Shown here in pieces: positions 6,360-10,194 of a stretch of 10,194 nt of DNA. Location: positions 1 through 10,194 of the forward strand of contig JAUVIT010000034.1 of assembly GCA_030592605.1 (NCBI GenBank). The letters run 5' to 3'. Under the pieces are notes generated by a model that made no database searches, was not told the DNA's origin, and was given only the letters and a program-made list of their open reading frames with translations. This DNA is from Bacteroidota bacterium (lineage in GTDB: Bacteria > Bacteroidota > Bacteroidia > Bacteroidales > GCA-2748055). How positions within the stretch are numbered: the first letter of the stretch is position 1; every line of letters begins with the position of its first letter. Both the position numbers and the translations under genes were made by a program.

Positions 6360-9056
6360 TTAATCCTCCTGTCCCCCCCCCTTTTCACGTCGCCTCCACC
6401 AGGCGATGATAAACCAGATGAGTCCGGCTCCTGCAAAAGCAAATAGCACCAGCAGGGGCCATGCCATTTTACTTTCCGGGGACGCGCTCCCGCCATCCTC
6501 TTCCCCAAACAGTTCTTTTAATATCTGTTCTCGCTCTTTTTTGCTAACTCCTCTTTCTTCCAGTTCCTTGGAAATCAGACTAATTAACTGGTCTACAGTA
6601 TATATTCCTTTCTCACGAAGATCAAGGGATTCCAGGATCTCCCTGGCGGTCCCATCACTGCTTTGTAGCAAGTCTTCATAGAGCTTGCAAACCTCAAGCG
6701 GCTGCTCCAGGCTGTCAAGCATTGCTTCCCTCACTTCTTCCATGGTAAAGCCCCTGGCTTTGGCCACCTCTTCCAGGTGCCTGAGTAAGTTTTCTGAGCT
6801 CTGGATGCCTTCAGCTTCCAGGTCCAACTCTTCCAGATAGGTTTTCAAGGGAACAAAGGATTGTTCTTTCAGCTGCTGTAGCAGCAGCTCAGCATCCCCA
6901 TCCGCCAGGATTTCAACCAGCAGCAGGTCAACTTCTTCAGGGTCAAGACCCTGAGTGTCGGCCTGCATATAGAGGTGCTTGAACAAGTCCTGCTCACTGT
7001 CAATTCCTTCTTTCTCAGGATTCAGGTCCATCAGTATGTTGTTCAGGCTACCTTCAGTTGCATCCTGCAACTCCAGAAGCATGATTCCCACCGGATCTTC
7101 ATTGAGGGGATGATCCGGACTTATCTCCTGCTCATCGGGATCCTCCAGTACTCCTTCCTCCTGAATGGCATCTGCCACAACTGCGCTCCCCATCACAATC
7201 ACACTGTTCCGGTGAATGTTACCCTCCTTATCGGTCAGTTCCAGCTCCACCACACTGCTGCCAGGTAATGGAACAATCTGCAGATTTGTTTTACGTCTTT
7301 CTGTCACCACGGTATCCGTGCTGATCAGTACACTATCCTGGTAGGTTCTTACCACAATGGTACTTCCCCTGGGTGCAATTACCGGAACAACAAGTGCTAC
7401 TCCTGCCACCTCTTCGAACTGAGTTTCCTTAAGTTTTATCTGGCTCTCTTCGCCCTCAAACACCTCAGCCTCTTCTTTAGCTTCGCCTTCCTCTTTAAGC
7501 AAAGAAAGTACCATATCGTCGTTCAGGGCGATCCCCTTTTTATTCGAAGCTATTGTAATTTGAAGGGGTCTGATCAGCTCTTCATAACCTTCACCGCTGA
7601 AATGGAGTTCATAGATTCCCTGTTTCAGCTGGAAGGCGAATGCTCCCTCCTCAGTAGGATTTGTGTAAAGGAGTGTATCGCCGCTGTCGGTATCGATTAC
7701 ATAGATAAGCATCCGGGTGGAATCGATACTTCCGTCTTCGGTACTGAGATTGCCCCTTACGTAGTAAAACCTGGGATTGTTAAGCGAATAAATGTTTATG
7801 TAATAGATGTCGTGGCGTCCGATGCCACGGGGGCTGTATACGGAGTAATAGGCTGTATTGCCATTGTTGAAGGGCTGGAAATAGAGATCGTCGTCCGTTG
7901 TATTGATGGGGTAACCTGTATTGACGGGTTCTGCCCAGGTACCATCCGCGTTTTTCCTGGAGTAGAAGATGTCATATCCTCCCATGTTGTAATGGCCATA
8001 GGAGCTGAAATAGAGGACCTGTCCATCTTCACTGATATAGGGGCATTCCTCATTGTAGCGGGAGTTGATGGTGGACCCCAGATTTTCGGGCGGTCCCCAC
8101 TTCCCGCTGGCTTGCTTCTCAGACAGGTAGATATCGAGTCCGCCATGACTACCCTTCCGGTTACTGGTGAAATAGAGGAGCTGTCCATCTTTGCTGAAAC
8201 AGGCATGGGATTCCCAGTATTTGGTGGATATATTTTCGCCCATTTTGACTGCTGGGCTCCAAAAGCCATCTTCCATCCGGCTGTAATAAAGATTTCCGAT
8301 GTAATCGTCATCATAATAGAGGATCATCTCGGTTCCATCGTAGGAAAGTGCAACCGGATATACATTCTTATCAAATCCCATGGACTGTGTTATGATCTGG
8401 GGATAGGACCAGCCATCCTCCCTCTTTTCGGTATAGAAGGCTCCATCAAAAAATGGCAATTTGGTCATAAAAGCCATTTTTGTGCCATCGCCCGATACCA
8501 CCGGGCGTATATCCGCATAGCGGGTATTGATAAGTGAATCAATCAGGGTAAGGTCGAAATCTATCGGCATGGTTTTTAGACGCTGTGCATTTCTGCAGGA
8601 TCTGATCTGAGCCAGAACAAGCTCTTCGTCATACACATCATGGTCCATGAGCTCCAGGAACTCCTCGTAAGATTCAATGGCTCTTTCCAGCAGCTCATTT
8701 ATCAGGTAGGCATTGCCCAGGTAGTAGAGAACATCGGGTGGGGCTGTCCGCTCCTTTATGCTATTCTCCTTAAATGCCGGGTTGATATTGTGACTTGCCT
8801 CGAGCAGGTACTGGATAGCTTTGTCCTTCTGGTAAGGATCGTTCAGAAGGCAAATACCAATTTTGTATTTCAGCTTGTCATTGCCCGGGTCCGATTTAAG
8901 AAGCGACTCGTAGAGGGGAAGAGCTTCACCATATTCTTCAAAGAGGAACCAGGATTCGGCATCCAGGTATGCATTACGTACCGAATCTCTTTGAGCAAAT
9001 ATGAGGGCCGGGGATAAAAGAAGTATCAGGAAGGATGAAAACAGAACTCTTCTCAT
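6360..9056 (-). CDS. Large secreted TPR / PD40 propeller protein with helical repeats and C-terminal membrane anchor
   Basis: An 898-residue protein with a signal peptide (1-21, ending LIFA, then Q). A TPR-like region follows (about 27-160, with APPDVLYYLGNAY at 105-117), then a PD40 propeller (about 183-422, with ACFSKDGQLLYFTSNRKGSHGG and GHYNMGGYDIFYS). A CRD-like beta domain covers about 429-500 and a second predicted beta domain about 549-624. An acidic stretch follows, then three helical repeats of about 66 residues (658-850), a transmembrane helix (865-887) and a tail of RRR, EK and GGGQED. With the signal peptide exported, the basic tail predicts a single-pass inner-membrane anchor and a periplasmic body. 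The ATG at 9054-9056 is preferred over a TTG ten codons upstream, which would spoil the signal peptide. The start is 38 bases after the sugar-transferase-like gene. No enzyme motif was found; an envelope scaffold or sensor role is inferred from architecture. Confidence 0.82.
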   Translation of the reverse strand: MRRVLFSSFLILLLSPALIFAQRDSVRNAYLDAESWFLFEEYGEALPLYESLLKSDPGNDKLKYKIGICLLNDPYQKDKAIQYLLEASHNINPAFKENSIKERTAPPDVLYYLGNAYLINELLERAIESYEEFLELMDHDVYDEELVLAQIRSCRNAQRLKTMPIDFDLTLIDSLINTRYADIRPVVSGDGTKMAFMTKLPFFDGAFYTEKREDGWSYPQIITQSMGFDKNVYPVALSYDGTEMILYYDDDYIGNLYYSRMEDGFWSPAVKMGENISTKYWESHACFSKDGQLLYFTSNRKGSHGGLDIYLSEKQASGKWGPPENLGSTINSRYNEECPYISEDGQVLYFSSYGHYNMGGYDIFYSRKNADGTWAEPVNTGYPINTTDDDLYFQPFNNGNTAYYSVYSPRGIGRHDIYYINIYSLNNPRFYYVRGNLSTEDGSIDSTRMLIYVIDTDSGDTLLYTNPTEEGAFAFQLKQGIYELHFSGEGYEELIRPLQITIASNKKGIALNDDMVLSLLKEEGEAKEEAEVFEGEESQIKLKETQFEEVAGVALVVPVIAPRGSTIVVRTYQDSVLISTDTVVTERRKTNLQIVPLPGSSVVELELTDKEGNIHRNSVIVMGSAVVADAIQEEGVLEDPDEQEISPDHPLNEDPVGIMLLELQDATEGSLNNILMDLNPEKEGIDSEQDLFKHLYMQADTQGLDPEEVDLLLVEILADGDAELLLQQLKEQSFVPLKTYLEELDLEAEGIQSSENLLRHLEEVAKARGFTMEEVREAMLDSLEQPLEVCKLYEDLLQSSDGTAREILESLDLREKGIYTVDQLISLISKELEERGVSKKEREQILKELFGEEDGGSASPESKMAWPLLVLFAFAGAGLIWFIIAWWRRREKGGGQED
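6373..6381 (-). repeat. Homopolymeric G9 tract in the last codons of the large propeller gene
   Basis: Nine consecutive C on the plus strand (G on the coding strand) encode the end of a Lys codon and GGG in the cytoplasmic tail. Gain of one G would replace the last residues by an extension of about 20 residues; loss of one G would give a different, hydrophobic extension of about 25 residues. Both readings run through the terminator region. Confidence 0.8.
6507..7085 (-). repeat. Three tandem copies of a 66-67-residue helical module (protein-level repeat)
   Basis: In the 898-residue protein the copies start at residues 658, 724 and 791, a spacing of 66 and 67. In each copy, position 14 begins a block: LNNILMDLNPEKEGI (671), LKTYLEELDLEAEGI (737) and AREILESLDLREKGI (804). 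The block is followed by a Ser/Thr, a Leu-rich helix, a Gly plus hydrophobic residue, and a charged helix ending in Leu. The register holds without gaps over most of the module. The copies are diverged, so this is an old duplication visible in protein rather than DNA. I do not recognise it as a named domain. Confidence 0.7.
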
Positions 9057-9094
9057 ACAGCAAGCAATTTGGATAAAATTAATCAAAATTGCCT

Positions 9095-10194
9095 TTAGAT
9101 TTTTCTGAAGTTCCGGGCGATTATTAACAGGTCGTTGAGCACACGGTAATCTTTGGAATAGACCACGTTAATCTCATTTATTCTTTCCGGGCTAAGTGTT
9201 TCCTGAGCCAGATGGCTCCCGGGATTTAGAATGCCTTTTTTAAGTCGTGGTAATTCGGGTTGTACCCGATGCTCTGCACTCAGGTATCCGACCCATGTAC
9301 GGAATCCCAAGAGTACCCAGAGGGTATTTCCAACACTATTGAAGTGACCTTTTACCAAAAGGAACCAGAGTGGGAAGGTGATCAGGAGCAAAAGGGAGCT
9401 TAGCACGTCAAACAGCCTTTTGTTACGACGGTTTGACTCCTTTCCTATGGAATTGAAATGAATGGTGTAAAGGTCGCCCGAGGTATTGATAGAGTTAGAG
9501 CCAATGACTGAAAGACTCTCTGGCGGAGCTATCTTGAAGTCTACAGAACTTCCAATGAGCCGGGTCATGATCTTGATGATCCTTGTGGAGGAAAGATCCT
9601 TGGAGCAAAAGACAATTTCATCCAAACGGTGGATGGCTGCAATCTCATCGATCTGGTCAATATCACCAATATAGTCGGGATACACCTCCCCTAAAGGCAC
9701 ATCTTGTGAGGGGGAGACGAAGCCTATGATTTCGGGCCGGGCCTGTGTCTCCTTCAGAAAATGACTTACCCGCAGGGCTTCTTCTTCCAGACCCACGATT
9801 ACCATTCGTTTCTGTTTGTTCAGATCAATTTGAAAATCGGCAACACCAGCCAGGTGAAGAACCAGCCTGATACTCAAGGTTCCCAGCAGGGCCCAGAGTG
9901 AGCCCAGGAAGATCAGTGCCCGTGAGAACCTCCACTCAAGAGGTAGCAGAGCATATATGACCAGAATGATCACACTGCCCAGCAGATGCCCCTTCAAAAA
10001 GGAGTACAGGCGCATCGGTTTATCATACACCCCGGAATAGTAAAGGGAGCACAGCCAGATCAGGATATAGGCAGGCACCACAACCCGGAGAAAAAGGAGT
10101 GGGTAATAATCCACCGTATTGAACCTGACCTGTTCCCAGAAGGGAAGGACAAACAGGTAGCCAAGGTAGATGATGAAAGCATCCAGCAGCGGTC
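9095..10194 (-). CDS. Membrane sugar-transferase-like protein with Rossmann domain, C-terminal part (cut by right window edge)
   Basis: The frame is open from the stop at 9095 to the window edge, giving 365 residues. An internal GTG at 10114 is not a credible start, since clear membrane sequence (LLDAFIIYLGYLFVLPFW) precedes it. Numbering from the edge, transmembrane helices lie near 4-18, 32-50, 68-84 and 92-115. A Rossmann-like domain starts with MVIVGLEEEALRV (130-142) and runs to about 235, as in polyprenyl-phosphate sugar transferases of the WcaJ type. KRLFDVLSSLLLLITFPLWFL (258 on) is the usual first helix of a bacterial sugar-transferase domain. The rest is short: the acceptor/catalytic blocks (PGP, RQ-x-R-x-G, KFRTM, DELPQ) are missing, and only RTWVGY, KKGILNPGS and a Y-x-KDY tail echo the family. 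In related proteins the missing N-terminal part is often a family 2 glycosyltransferase. A polysaccharide or lipid-linked sugar role is inferred. Confidence 0.7.
   Translation of the reverse strand, partial: PLLDAFIIYLGYLFVLPFWEQVRFNTVDYYPLLFLRVVVPAYILIWLCSLYYSGVYDKPMRLYSFLKGHLLGSVIILVIYALLPLEWRFSRALIFLGSLWALLGTLSIRLVLHLAGVADFQIDLNKQKRMVIVGLEEEALRVSHFLKETQARPEIIGFVSPSQDVPLGEVYPDYIGDIDQIDEIAAIHRLDEIVFCSKDLSSTRIIKIMTRLIGSSVDFKIAPPESLSVIGSNSINTSGDLYTIHFNSIGKESNRRNKRLFDVLSSLLLLITFPLWFLLVKGHFNSVGNTLWVLLGFRTWVGYLSAEHRVQPELPRLKKGILNPGSHLAQETLSPERINEINVVYSKDYRVLNDLLIIARNFRKI

Noticed and set aside
7560..8537. Long open frame of 325 codons on the plus strand, antisense to the large propeller gene
   Set aside because: It mirrors the PD40 region of a well-supported gene on the other strand, has no domain pattern of its own and no start context; codon bias of the true gene explains it. 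The same applies to the antisense frames at 1152-1829 and 3597-4262.
2979..9056. Cargo of type IX secretion
   Set aside because: None of the three propeller proteins ends with a recognisable type IX C-terminal sorting domain; the ends are a beta tail, an OmpA domain and a membrane anchor.

Overview
The window looks like a chromosomal segment of a Bacteroidota bacterium, probably of the Bacteroidales/Marinilabiliales type. Four things point there: a short AMP nucleosidase next to holA, a divergent stand-alone HsdR_N-type protein with the N-terminus typical of that phylum, several TPR/PD40 propeller surface proteins with 'A|Q' signal peptide ends, and a promoter that fits the Bacteroidota TTTG / TAnnTTTG pattern. 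Shine-Dalgarno sequences are mostly absent, also as expected. No tRNA, rRNA, CRISPR array, insertion sequence or phage gene was seen.

Layout, left to right. (1) 1-1910, minus strand: amn (AMP nucleosidase), holA (DNA polymerase III delta subunit) and the first 37 codons of a rhomboid-family membrane protease that runs off the left edge. The gaps are 12 and 11 bases, so this is probably one transcript. (2) 1911-1991: an 81-base divergent intergenic gap with no convincing promoter. (3) 1992-2453, plus strand: a stand-alone PD-(D/E)XK nuclease-fold protein of the HsdR N-terminal type. (4) 2450-6267, minus strand: an OmpA-family TPR/propeller protein, a shorter TPR/propeller protein, and a GNAT acetyltransferase that starts one base after the preceding stop. 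A Bacteroidota-type promoter lies just upstream of the OmpA-family gene. (5) 6268-6359: a 92-base gap holding a likely terminator for the gene above it and, partly overlapping, the promoter for the genes below it. (6) 6360-9056, minus strand: an 898-residue TPR/propeller protein with extra beta domains, three helical repeats and a C-terminal membrane anchor. (7) 9095-10194, minus strand: the C-terminal 365 residues of a membrane protein with a nucleotide-sugar Rossmann domain and a degenerate sugar-transferase domain, cut by the right edge. No gap between genes exceeds 100 bases.

The most interesting part is the tandem set of three secreted paralogues at 2979-9056. All three begin with a signal peptide, a TPR-like helical region and a PD40-type beta-propeller, and they share near-identical motifs in the same order. 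They end in three different ways: a short beta-rich tail, a peptidoglycan-binding OmpA domain, and a long extension with an inner-membrane anchor. A reasonable but unproven reading is a set of envelope scaffold proteins held at different layers of the cell wall. The TPR-propeller-CRD-OmpA order resembles the type IX secretion component PorE, but nothing in the window proves a link to that system.
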